A program made the translations under genes and the position numbers. The notes beneath the pieces were generated by a model. The model was not told the DNA's origin. It made no database searches and saw nothing but the letters and a program-made list of their open reading frames with translations. From an uncultured Christensenellaceae bacterium (GTDB lineage: Bacteria > Bacillota > Clostridia > Christensenellales > Borkfalkiaceae), in NCBI GenBank assembly GCA_910588615.1, contig CAJUOI010000037.1:1-15316 (forward strand): a DNA stretch of 15,316 bases. The letters run 5' to 3'. This document shows, one piece after another, positions 1 to 8,225 of this stretch. Positions within the stretch are counted from its first letter, which is position 1. Each line of letters begins with the position of its first letter.

Positions 1-554
1 AATGCACGGAAACGAGCGTGAACCTCACGGAAGCGGGTACGACCGATTGGATCTCCTACGGCTATAACAGCGGAAACAGCGTCGATTACAGGAAGGGCGG
101 ACCCCGTCTGTTTTCCAAACCCGAAAATGCGCGCGATCTCCGTCAGGATCTGTGCAAGGGCTATATGTCTGTGCAGTTCAAGACGGGCTTGTCGAAATCG
201 TATTCCGACGGATACAGAAAACAGTCGAATACTGCGTCGGGCGGAATTAAAAATTCGATCGGCTACGACTTCACGGTCAAGACGACGGGCGAGAGCGAGA
301 AAATCGTGCTCTACGTCGGCGGTGCGAATTGCATTGCAAAGCTCACGGTGCGCGATCGGGCGGGAAACGTGAAAACGCTCACGTTCGGCGGCAGAGCGTT
401 ACCTGATTATATGCAAAAAATCGAGATTGAAATCGAGGCGGGAGAAGCGAGCACGCTCTATTTCAATTACGCGCCTGTTTCGACGACTATGGTAAGCGAG
501 CGCGAAACAAGCTCTTCGATTTACCTTTACTGCGGCTACGTTTGCGAAAAATAA
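1..554 (+). CDS. C-terminal part of a surface protein ending in a beta-sandwich-like module (5' end outside window)
   Basis: The reading frame is open from the left edge (first whole codon at 3) to TAA at 552-554. A GTG at 18 is in frame, but it is most likely an internal Val: the frame continues upstream and no ribosome site precedes it. The visible 184 residues form one module beginning around 'NLTEAGTTDWISYGY'. It contains the pattern 'DFTVKT...EKIVLYVGGAN', which matches the two C-terminal modules of the next gene ('TVKKGVTQIVFYTGTWN' and 'HVKKGTTQLLIYTGAYN'). The shared module suggests a common role, probably glycan binding at the cell surface, but no characterised family could be named and the N-terminal signal lies outside the window. 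The next gene starts 40 nt downstream on the same strand, so the two are probably one transcript. That the coding region is real is secure; the function is inference only. Confidence 0.85.
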   Translation, partial: CTETSVNLTEAGTTDWISYGYNSGNSVDYRKGGPRLFSKPENARDLRQDLCKGYMSVQFKTGLSKSYSDGYRKQSNTASGGIKNSIGYDFTVKTTGESEKIVLYVGGANCIAKLTVRDRAGNVKTLTFGGRALPDYMQKIEIEIEAGEASTLYFNYAPVSTTMVSERETSSSIYLYCGYVCEK

Positions 555-560
555 GAATCA

Positions 561-575
561 AACCGAAAATCGGTT
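561..575. repeat. Small perfect inverted repeat between the two surface-protein genes
   Basis: AACCGA-AAA-TCGGTT is a perfect 6-bp inverted repeat with a 3-nt loop. It sits between the stop at 554 and the ribosome site AAGGAGG at 582-588. No T-run follows, so it is not a convincing terminator. It could be an mRNA-stabilising hairpin, a weak operator, or chance. Confidence 0.35.
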
Positions 576-594
576 AAAATTAAGGAGGAAATAT

Positions 595-3500
595 ATGAAT
601 AAGAACAAACTCGTAAAGATAATTGCGCTCAGCGCAATCTTTACATCGTCGGTTGCGGTTCTTGCGGCATGCAGAGGAGACGGACACTCTCTTTCGCTTA
701 TCGAAGAACAGGCGGCAACCTGCACGACGGACGGACATAATGCGTATTATATGTGTTCGCATTGCGACTCTATCTTCGAAGATGCGGACGCGAAAACCGA
801 AACGACGCTCGAAGCCGTAAAAATCAACAAGCTCGGGCACGATATGACCAAGCACGAAGCGGTGGAAGCGGAATGCACCAAGCCCGGCAACGTGGAGTAT
901 TACACCTGTTCGCGCGAAGAGGGGAAATACTTCAACGCGCAACAGCAGGAAATCAGCAAGATCGAAACGACGAAAACGCACGACTTCTCGGGCGAGGGGA
1001 CTCACGCTTACGTGCAACCGACCGTCGAGACGGAGGGCAGCAAGGCGTACTGGCAGTGCAACGATTGCCATAACGTATATGCCGACAGTTACGGCGATAC
1101 GCAGACGACGGTTGCAGACATGAAAATCGACAGGGTGAAGGAAAATCTCGACGGCACACTCACGGAGGGGTTCTACAACACCGAGCATGCACTCGTCATC
1201 GGCAGCAAAACGGTAAAAGAGGGCGGCATCGGCTTTATCGTCAACGGCAAAAAGGAAACGGACGGTATTTATTTACATATCGTTGCCAATTACAACACGT
1301 CGGCGGACGACCAGGTAGGCGATCACGGTAAGATCGGCGTGCTCGTCAATTTCCGTAACGAGGATTATCTCAATCTTCCTGGAAATTTGGGCACCTGCTT
1401 GGAACAGACGATGTACATGGAACTGTATTTGAGCGGCAGAGTTAATTATCACGACGTGAACACCGTGAAATACTTTAATACAAAGACCAATACGGAGGAA
1501 GGCAAGGCGAAGTATACGACGACGTGGGAGCTGTTCCTTTCGTATGAAGATTTGTCGAAGGCGAACGGCGGAAAGCTCGCCGAAGCGTTCGAGGTGAAAG
1601 AGGGCAAAACCGTATTGCAACAGAGCTATGCGCCGCTGATGAGCTTTATCGGCAACATGACGCATTCGGCGGCGGATAAGTTCGATAATCCGGCGGCGGA
1701 GACCGTAAAAAACGGCGATCCGAAATGCGATGAAATGGATGGAAACACTTGGCTCATTTGGTATAGCCACGGTTACGGCGATTGGAGCAGCGAGCAAAAG
1801 TATATGGCGCTCGGCAAAGACGGCTTCTTTATGACCGTTCCCCGCGCCGTCGATACCTATACGGTGAACAAGAACGACTGCGCGAACGCAACGATCACCG
1901 TTCCCGAAACGGTGGACTTCGATCAAGCGATTACGGGTAAGGTTACGGTTGCGGAGGGCTACGTATTCTCGGGAATCAAAGCCAACGGCAAAGTGGTCGT
2001 TACCAAAGGTCAAGCCACGAGCGGCAATGTGTACGATTACTCTGTTACCGTTTCCTCTTTGGGACTGAAATGGTTCGAGACCGAAATCGAGCTCGAATTC
2101 GTGATCACCAAGCTCGATTACGAGAATATTTCCTTTACGTTGAAGGGTGTTGCGGGCGGCAAGACGACGACCATAGCGGAGGACACGACCGTCGTGCTCG
2201 AAAACGAATTCGGCGACAGATACGAAACGACGGTAGGAGAAAACGGCGTCGTTACGGTTCAGAACGTGCTCTGTCAGGACTATGTCGTCAAGGTTACCGA
2301 TTATATCGACGGCAAGATTGACGTTATCAAGGGCGGCGAACTGGGCGAAGCAACGCTTGCATATCAGTTTGCGATCGACATCGGAAACCGTCCCGACCTT
2401 GTCGATTTAAGCGAAATGAACGAGGCGAACGCGTCGATCACGCTCGGTGAGCAGGGCGTGAACGGCGTAAATAAGGAAACGATTGCTGTGCAAATCAAAT
2501 TGCCCGACGAAATGAAAAACGCGCCCGCTTACGTGCTGTATACGACCGTCAACGTCAACGGCGAAGTTAAAGCAGGCACGGGCGCTTGGTTGCAGCGGTT
2601 TGCAATCCGGTTCGCAGAGGGAGATGCAAACAATACTTATAAGAATAAATTCGTCGTTTGGTGGGATGATTTGGGGCAGAACTCCAACCCTTCGGCAATT
2701 TGGGCGGATAACGGCACGACCTGCGGCGGCGGAGGCGAACGGCAGCAAACCTACGATTGGCTCGCAAGCATGGTTATGGACGGCTTACAGCTCAAAGTCG
2801 TGCGCAACGGCGGTTACGTTGCGATTTCCGCATACAATATCGACGACGAGAAGTGGTACACGCTGCTCGAAGGCACTACTTCCGCTACCGCGAAAAACGA
2901 CATTGCTTTCTTTGTCAGCGGCGAAAGTTTCACCTTCTCCGAAATCGCGTTCGAAGCGCTCGAAATCGTTCCGTTGGAACTTCCCGCAGGAGGGAAAGAC
3001 GGCATTAAGGGACATTTGAAAGCAACAAACGGCGACATATTTACGTTGGGCGGCGTTTTGACTTCGGAAGAAGAACTTGCGATTCCCGCAGACTCGATCG
3101 CTTATACCGAGTATGACAACGTGGAAATCGGCAGCGATAAGATCACGATTACGGGAAACGGCGTTGCGGACAGAAACAGTCATTCCTATAATCATGCAAC
3201 CTATATTCTGCCCGAAGCGGTGAGAGGGCAAAAGCAGGTCTCGCTTGTATTCAACGTGAAAGACACGAATCAACCCGCAGGGACGGACGATTGGGCGGCG
3301 CGTCGCTTCGGCATTCAAATCGGCGCGGGCGCATACGGGTTCTATTTCTGGATGCCGACTCCCAATGCAAACGAAGTGAATATTATAAGATTTGTCGAAG
3401 GTACGCTTGATATGAATACCGATCAATCGGGTTACGACATTCAAAAGGTACTTTGGGCGGCGGATTTGCTTCGTTCCGCAAACGGGTTAGACGTTCAGGT

Positions 3501-6177
3501 GGTTCGGCTCGGCACGAAGATCGTCATCAATTTTAAGGACAAGGACGAAAAATGGGTGACAGTCGGTGAAATGACCTGTGCGGACGTTGAAACCGAAGTT
3601 AAATTCGTCGGCGGCGGCGACACTTGGGAGGTTTCCGCAATCGCAGCCGGCAAGCTCGAATTCCGTGAAAAGGTAGACCCTGAGGAAGGCAATAACTATA
3701 TGGGCAACGTCGCTTATTATACCGACGGCACACATTACTACATGTCGGACGGTTCCGTAAGCTCGCTTGCAGGCGTTACGATCAAGCAGGTGGACGTTAC
3801 GCTCAGCGCGGCGGCGAAAGAGCTCGACGGAACGACGGAGGCAACGCTCGCAAACGGTGCGGTGATCGAGCTGAAAGGCAAATTCCAAAATTACACCTAC
3901 ACGGTGGGCGGAACAAATAACCCCGATAAAATGCTTGCAGGTACTTACGAAGCGTATCTCTACGGCTATGCCTATGCGGAAGTCGTGGTGCCCGAAGCGG
4001 GCGGCGCGGTGGAGATCGTGCTCGTCAAGACGTTTGCTTATACGACGGTCGGCACGCACGGCGGTCAGAGCGGCGTTGAAGTAGACGGAACGACGGTCAC
4101 GATCAAAGGCAACGGACTTGCAGACAACAACAAGACCTGGGCGGGAAAAGCGGAAATCGTTTTGAGCGACGAGCTGCAAAACAGCAAGAGCGTTGCGCTC
4201 ACGTTTACGTTAAAGGATACCCATTCCCCCCAAGGCGGTTGGCATTGGGCGGCGCGCCGCTTCGGCGTTACTATGCAGGGAGAAAACGGCGGATTTATGT
4301 GCTTTACGGCAAATGAACCGGAAGGCGCGTTCTTCGTCATGGGAACGGACCCGGGCAAAGAAGACGGACGCATTACGTTTAATCAGATTGGGTCGCTTGT
4401 CCGCTCTCAAAACGGCGTGAATATGCGCGTGGCGCGTGTTTCCGATAAGGTTTTGGTGTATGTTCAAATCGATGAAATGTGGGTAAAAATCGGTTCGTTC
4501 GATTGCAACAGCGCGGGCAATACCCAAATCATGCTGTACGGCGAGGGCGATACCTGGCAGTTCTCGAATATCGCCGTAGCTGAATATACGGCACCGGAAG
4601 CGACGGTCAAGAAAGGCGAACTCCCGCAGGGCGTTACGCTCGAACTGTCCGCGCAAACGGTTGCAAAAGACGGCAAGGTGACGGTAACGCTTACGGGCGG
4701 CGCGAACTACCTCGTCAGCGTCAACGGCAAAGAATTCAGCGTAGGCAGCAGCTTTGAAATTGCCTATAACGACTATGTGCTCGGTTTAGCCGATCCCGAA
4801 ATTACCGTTGCCGTTCTGAAGGTTACCGACCTGAACGCAACCTCGGCAGGGGAAATGAGAATTACGAGCGGAAATATCAACCTCGACGTCGCGGCGCTGA
4901 ACGGAAAAGAAATTATGAGTTATGCGCGCTACTCCAACGATAGCGTTTACGTAAAGAACGGACTGACGGGAAATAGCAACCTGTTAGGTAATGGTGATAG
5001 CCGTTACGGCGGCGGTTTCGCGGGGGACGATCATCCCGTCAACTTTACGGCGAACGGGCAAACAAGCGACAATTGTCTCTATCTCAATCCGGATGTGTAT
5101 CGTACGGTAACGCTTCATGTGAAAAAGGGCACGACGCAGCTTCTTATTTACACGGGCGCTTACAATAACGGCAACAAGATGACCTACCGTTTAAGCGCAA
5201 ACGGGATTACGATCGGCGACGCGTCCTTCCAAATGACGCAAACAAGAGCGTACGTCGTGACCTTTAACATCGACACGTTTGCTTGGACGGAGGAATCGCA
5301 CGATATCGACTTGTATGTCGGCGCAACGACCGACTGCGAGCTTGCGGCAATCGTCGCGCTCGGCAACGAGTTCCAAAAGACGTATAACGTATCCGTTACC
5401 GCAAACGCGAAAGCCACGATCGCTTTAACGGACGAGATGACTACGGTAAACAGCAACGGCACGATTTCGGGAACAGTTACTCCGAACAACAACTGCAAGG
5501 CGTATTACGTGATGGTTGCGGGTAAAAAAGTCTTGCTCGACAGTGAAAACAAATTCAGCGTTTCCGTCGAATCGCTCGACCTTGCGACTGGCGCGGATAG
5601 CGTGCAAATTTCCGCCGTCGTCTCCGATACGGATTTCAGCGTTACCGATGACAACGTAGCCTCCGGCTCTACGATCGACCTGTCGGCAAGCGATATCATC
5701 TGGTGGAGACGCTACGGGAAGGACGGTCACCGTCAGGACAAAGAGGGTGTAGAGGCGTTCGTGGACAACGGCTTCGCCTCGCAGCGCGGCGGAGACGATT
5801 CGGATTGCACCTTCACAAGCGGCGGTACGGCGGTATTGCCCAAAGAATTTGCCTGCACGCCGCACGGATTAAACGGCGACGGGACGACGAATTATACGGT
5901 TACTCTCACCGTAAAAAAGGGCGTGACGCAGATCGTGTTCTATACGGGCACATGGAACGATAGCAACGTCGTTACCTTCAAATTTATGGAGAGCGGCGGC
6001 ACGGAACTGATCACGAGCGAAGTCAGAAAGGGTAGTTCGGTGCGTCATACGTTGACGTTGAGCGTTGACACAGCGTCCTGGGAGGAAAACGAAACGCGCA
6101 AGTTCAAAGTGTTTATCGGCGGCGGGGTTGACGCGGCGATTCTCGAAGCGATTACCGTACACGGGGCTCTTAACTGA
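595..6177 (+). CDS. Giant multimodular surface lipoprotein with putative glycan-binding repeats
   Basis: This 1860-residue protein starts at ATG 595, set by AAGGAGG at 582-588. Residues 1-26 are a lipoprotein signal peptide: K3/K5/K8 charges, a hydrophobic core and lipobox L23-A24-A25-C26, so the mature protein would be lipid-anchored outside the membrane. Residues about 40-180 carry three Cys-rich repeats (C43, C54/C57; C94, C105; C155/C158), a type common in clostridial surface proteins. Residues about 181-418 form a distinct domain, perhaps carbohydrate-binding (CBM9-like at most). Ig-like linkers follow at about 420-600. Three LamG/concanavalin-like repeats lie near 609-791, 837-1024 and 1147-1336, and two further modules near 1413-1594 and 1679-1860 match the end of the upstream gene. 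No catalytic motif, sortase signal, dockerin or C-terminal transmembrane helix is visible. Glycan capture is inferred from architecture and from the glycosidase genes downstream. Confidence 0.93.
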   Translation: MNKNKLVKIIALSAIFTSSVAVLAACRGDGHSLSLIEEQAATCTTDGHNAYYMCSHCDSIFEDADAKTETTLEAVKINKLGHDMTKHEAVEAECTKPGNVEYYTCSREEGKYFNAQQQEISKIETTKTHDFSGEGTHAYVQPTVETEGSKAYWQCNDCHNVYADSYGDTQTTVADMKIDRVKENLDGTLTEGFYNTEHALVIGSKTVKEGGIGFIVNGKKETDGIYLHIVANYNTSADDQVGDHGKIGVLVNFRNEDYLNLPGNLGTCLEQTMYMELYLSGRVNYHDVNTVKYFNTKTNTEEGKAKYTTTWELFLSYEDLSKANGGKLAEAFEVKEGKTVLQQSYAPLMSFIGNMTHSAADKFDNPAAETVKNGDPKCDEMDGNTWLIWYSHGYGDWSSEQKYMALGKDGFFMTVPRAVDTYTVNKNDCANATITVPETVDFDQAITGKVTVAEGYVFSGIKANGKVVVTKGQATSGNVYDYSVTVSSLGLKWFETEIELEFVITKLDYENISFTLKGVAGGKTTTIAEDTTVVLENEFGDRYETTVGENGVVTVQNVLCQDYVVKVTDYIDGKIDVIKGGELGEATLAYQFAIDIGNRPDLVDLSEMNEANASITLGEQGVNGVNKETIAVQIKLPDEMKNAPAYVLYTTVNVNGEVKAGTGAWLQRFAIRFAEGDANNTYKNKFVVWWDDLGQNSNPSAIWADNGTTCGGGGERQQTYDWLASMVMDGLQLKVVRNGGYVAISAYNIDDEKWYTLLEGTTSATAKNDIAFFVSGESFTFSEIAFEALEIVPLELPAGGKDGIKGHLKATNGDIFTLGGVLTSEEELAIPADSIAYTEYDNVEIGSDKITITGNGVADRNSHSYNHATYILPEAVRGQKQVSLVFNVKDTNQPAGTDDWAARRFGIQIGAGAYGFYFWMPTPNANEVNIIRFVEGTLDMNTDQSGYDIQKVLWAADLLRSANGLDVQVVRLGTKIVINFKDKDEKWVTVGEMTCADVETEVKFVGGGDTWEVSAIAAGKLEFREKVDPEEGNNYMGNVAYYTDGTHYYMSDGSVSSLAGVTIKQVDVTLSAAAKELDGTTEATLANGAVIELKGKFQNYTYTVGGTNNPDKMLAGTYEAYLYGYAYAEVVVPEAGGAVEIVLVKTFAYTTVGTHGGQSGVEVDGTTVTIKGNGLADNNKTWAGKAEIVLSDELQNSKSVALTFTLKDTHSPQGGWHWAARRFGVTMQGENGGFMCFTANEPEGAFFVMGTDPGKEDGRITFNQIGSLVRSQNGVNMRVARVSDKVLVYVQIDEMWVKIGSFDCNSAGNTQIMLYGEGDTWQFSNIAVAEYTAPEATVKKGELPQGVTLELSAQTVAKDGKVTVTLTGGANYLVSVNGKEFSVGSSFEIAYNDYVLGLADPEITVAVLKVTDLNATSAGEMRITSGNINLDVAALNGKEIMSYARYSNDSVYVKNGLTGNSNLLGNGDSRYGGGFAGDDHPVNFTANGQTSDNCLYLNPDVYRTVTLHVKKGTTQLLIYTGAYNNGNKMTYRLSANGITIGDASFQMTQTRAYVVTFNIDTFAWTEESHDIDLYVGATTDCELAAIVALGNEFQKTYNVSVTANAKATIALTDEMTTVNSNGTISGTVTPNNNCKAYYVMVAGKKVLLDSENKFSVSVESLDLATGADSVQISAVVSDTDFSVTDDNVASGSTIDLSASDIIWWRRYGKDGHRQDKEGVEAFVDNGFASQRGGDDSDCTFTSGGTAVLPKEFACTPHGLNGDGTTNYTVTLTVKKGVTQIVFYTGTWNDSNVVTFKFMESGGTELITSEVRKGSSVRHTLTLSVDTASWEENETRKFKVFIGGGVDAAILEAITVHGALN
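721..1066 (+). repeat. Three degenerate Cys-rich (zinc-ribbon-like) protein repeats
   Basis: Within the lipoprotein, the pattern C-x(2)-[DP]-G-x(4)-Y-Y-x-C-x-x-C recurs. Copy 1 has C43, C54 and C57. Copy 2 has C94 and C105 but carries 'SREE' where the CxxC partner should be. Copy 3 keeps C155/C158 but lacks the first Cys, having 'TVETEG' in place of 'CTxxG'. Only copy 1 retains three Cys, so metal binding by all three is unlikely. They may be a stalk or spacer near the membrane. Confidence 0.65.
2419..4602 (+). repeat. Three LamG/concanavalin-like repeats (family A) within the lipoprotein
   Basis: Copies lie at about 2419-2967, 3103-3666 and 4033-4602. Shared landmarks in each copy are an 'RFxI/RFGV' strand ('WLQRFAIRF', 'WAARRFGIQI', 'WAARRFGVTM'), a 'NGLxxxVxR' or 'DGLQLKVVR' strand, a 'DEKW' or 'DEMW' turn, and a closing 'GxxxxxSxIA' segment. 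Copies 2 and 3 also share the lead-in 'ITGNGVAD' / 'IKGNGLAD' and are closer to each other than to copy 1. The pattern resembles the LamG/concanavalin jelly-roll seen in carbohydrate-binding proteins. The fold assignment comes from pattern only. Confidence 0.7.
4831..6174 (+). repeat. Two C-terminal beta-sandwich-like modules (family B), also present in the upstream gene
   Basis: Copies lie at about 4831-5376 and 5629-6174, separated by an Ig-like spacer. Shared strands are 'MSYARYS' / 'IWWRRYG', 'TLHVKKGTTQLLIYTGAYN' / 'TLTVKKGVTQIVFYTGTWN', 'TFNIDTFAWTEES' / 'TLSVDTASWEENE', and a final 'DLYVGATTDCELAAIVALG' / 'KVFIGGGVDAAILEAITVHG'. The same order of strands is visible in the partial protein ending at 554, which makes three copies of the module in the window. 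Confidence 0.75.
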
Positions 6178-6210
6178 TTGGTAGGCTAACTACAATTCAA
6201 ATCCGGTGGA

Positions 6211-6240
6211 CGGGGGAAGCGTTCGCGCTTCCCCCGTTTT
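6211..6240 (+). terminator. Strong intrinsic terminator after the lipoprotein gene
   Basis: The left arm 6211-6221 (CGGGGGAAGCG) pairs perfectly with 6226-6236 (CGCTTCCCCCG) across a TTCG loop: an 11-bp GC-rich stem followed by TTTT at 6237-6240. It lies 34 nt after the lipoprotein stop and only 28 nt before the GH42 start codon. It probably limits transcription passing from the surface-protein genes into the glycosidase genes. I saw no clear promoter in the 28 nt that follow. Confidence 0.88.
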
Positions 6241-6268
6241 CCTAAATATCGATCCAAAAGGAAAATAA

Positions 6269-8221
6269 ATGAAAAAAATATATATCGGCGCGGCGTATTA
6301 TCCCGAGCTGTGGGACGAGAGAGAAATTGAAAAAGATATTGTTCGGTGCAAAGAGACGGGTGTGAACTGCCTTCGTATAGGGGAATTTGCGTGGGGCGCA
6401 ATGGAACCCGAAGAGGGCGTATATCGCTTGGAGTGGCTTGTGCGCGTCGTGGATAAATTATACGAAAACGGTATATTTACGGTGCTCTGCACGCCCACGG
6501 CAACGCCGCCCCGCTGGCTCTTGAACAAGTACCCCGAAACGCGCATGACGATGCACGATCTGATCCGCGCAGACGTTTCGTCGCGCTGTCATACCTGCAA
6601 GACCTCGCCCGTCATGCGGGAGAAGAACCGCGTTATCGTTTCCGAGCTTGCCAAAACGTTCGCAGGTCATAAAGGGGTAATTGGTTGGCAGATCGATAAC
6701 GAAATATATCCGTATTCCGAGGGGTGTTACTGCGAACATTGCAAGAGCGCGTTCCGCTCGTACTTAAAAGAAAAGTTCGGTACAACCGAACGATTGAACA
6801 AGGCTTGGGGTATGGCGCGGTGGTCGCTCGAATATAACTCGTTTGAAGAGATCGAGCCGCCGTATCCGAAGCAGTGGCGGCACCCGTCTTTGCGCAAAGC
6901 GTGGCGGGAATTCCATTATGGGCAAATCAAAAGCTATGTGGAAGAACAGGCGGAGATATTACATAACTACGGCTGTCAAAATATCGGTACGAATATGATG
7001 CAGCACAATTCGCTGAGCTATTATAAATTAAACGAAAAGTTGGACGTTGCGCAGTATAATCACTACGACACTGCCGAGCGGCTGCCCGACACGGCGTTTG
7101 CCTATGATTTCGTGCGGAGCATCAAAAATAAACCGTTTTGGATCATGGAAACGCAGGTGGGCTGGAACGGAAGCGAGTATGCGGAAAACGGCTACCGCCC
7201 CGAAGGCGCGTGCTACGCGAATACCTGGCTGCCGATCGCAAAGGGCGCGGAAATGAATTTGTATTGGTTGTTTCGCGCGCACCCCACAGGACATGAGATC
7301 GGACACGGCGCACTGTATTCCTCGGCGGGAAGAAGCTACTGTGTAACGGAAGAGGTCGTAAAGGCGAGCGAAGAATTGAAAAAGTGCGAAGAGTTTTTAA
7401 TAAACACTTGTATTCGCAGTAAAATTGCGTTACACTATTCGAGCACGGCGCACAACAATTTGGAATGCGCGCCGCTTCTCAAAGATATCAATTACCGCGA
7501 AACGCTGATAAAGAAATATTACGCGGCGTTCCGCCACCATAACGTGGACGTGATCGACACGCAGCATGCTCTTGAAAACTATGAAGTGATCGTATCGCCG
7601 TTCCTTTCCACTGCCGATGAAAACAGGCTGAAAGAACGCATCACCGAATGGGTAAAGAACGGCGGAACGTGGATTGTAGGACCGATGTCGGATATCATGG
7701 ACGAGAACGTGAAGAAGTACACGCACGCGCCGTATAGCTTTTTGGAAGAGCTTGCGGGCGTGTATACGAAGTATCAGAAACCCGTCGCCAACGACGTGTT
7801 CAAAGCGCAGTGGACGAATGACGGCGAATGCGCCGTTTCAACGTGCTACGACGCTTACGAGTGCAGCGAGGGGACAACGGGCCTTGCGCATTACGTGGCG
7901 GGCGAGTTCGCGCCGCTTTCGGTGATAGCCGAACGAAAGGTAGGCAAGGGTAAAGTAATTCTTGTGGGAAGCGTTCTTTCGCACGGGGATATTCTGCGGC
8001 TTGTAAATCGCGCGCCGATCGCCGAGGCGAGCGGAAACATAATTTTAACCGAACGCACGGCAACGGACGGGGGCATGTGCGGAATTATCGCCGTGGAAAC
8101 CGAATACAAGGGCGGTTATGTTATTTTGAACGGCGAGTACACTGACCTTATCACAGACAAGCAATATTCAGGTAAAATCGAAATTCAACCATACGGGGTT
8201 TTGGTATTAAAGAGGATATAA
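6269..8221 (+). CDS. GH42 beta-galactosidase, cytoplasmic
   Basis: This 650-residue protein has the GH42 layout: a TIM barrel (about 1-385), a trimerisation domain (about 387-600) and a small C-terminal beta domain (about 603-650). Family members release terminal beta-galactose from oligosaccharides with retention, using two Glu. The acid/base is E145 in 'GWQIDNEIYP' and the nucleophile is E294 in 'FWIMETQVGW'. C107, C153, C155 and C158 have the spacing of the zinc-binding Cys cluster known in several GH42 enzymes. The N-terminus 'KKIYIGAAYYPELWDE' is typical, and there is no signal peptide. ATG 6269 is preceded by AAAAGGA at 6256-6262. It is the first gene of the tight glycosidase run, and the GH31 start lies 4 nt after its stop. 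Substrate specificity within GH42 (beta-1,3, beta-1,4 or beta-1,6 galactosides, or alpha-L-arabinosides in a few members) cannot be read from sequence. Confidence 0.95.
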   Translation: MKKIYIGAAYYPELWDEREIEKDIVRCKETGVNCLRIGEFAWGAMEPEEGVYRLEWLVRVVDKLYENGIFTVLCTPTATPPRWLLNKYPETRMTMHDLIRADVSSRCHTCKTSPVMREKNRVIVSELAKTFAGHKGVIGWQIDNEIYPYSEGCYCEHCKSAFRSYLKEKFGTTERLNKAWGMARWSLEYNSFEEIEPPYPKQWRHPSLRKAWREFHYGQIKSYVEEQAEILHNYGCQNIGTNMMQHNSLSYYKLNEKLDVAQYNHYDTAERLPDTAFAYDFVRSIKNKPFWIMETQVGWNGSEYAENGYRPEGACYANTWLPIAKGAEMNLYWLFRAHPTGHEIGHGALYSSAGRSYCVTEEVVKASEELKKCEEFLINTCIRSKIALHYSSTAHNNLECAPLLKDINYRETLIKKYYAAFRHHNVDVIDTQHALENYEVIVSPFLSTADENRLKERITEWVKNGGTWIVGPMSDIMDENVKKYTHAPYSFLEELAGVYTKYQKPVANDVFKAQWTNDGECAVSTCYDAYECSEGTTGLAHYVAGEFAPLSVIAERKVGKGKVILVGSVLSHGDILRLVNRAPIAEASGNIILTERTATDGGMCGIIAVETEYKGGYVILNGEYTDLITDKQYSGKIEIQPYGVLVLKRI

Positions 8222-8225
8222 AATC

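Noticed and set aside
18..554. A complete small gene starting at GTG 18
   Set aside because: The same frame is open upstream to the window edge, no ribosome site precedes 18, and the protein would begin in the first strand of a module seen complete elsewhere. It is better read as the end of a larger gene.
580..2013. Minus-strand frames at 580-1188 and 1273-2013
   Set aside because: Both are antisense to the lipoprotein gene, have no ribosome site or domain, and contain Arg/His/Val-rich shadow composition.
2419..4602. Tandem DNA repeats or a CRISPR-like array
   Set aside because: The similarity is at the protein level over 180-residue units with diverged DNA, in frame within one gene. There are no short regularly spaced identical repeats.
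6128..6196. Promoter for the glycosidase operon from TTGACG (6128) or TACAAT (6191)
   Set aside because: The two hexamers are 57 nt apart and neither has a good partner at 16-18 nt. Any promoter here would also have to pass the terminator at 6211-6240.
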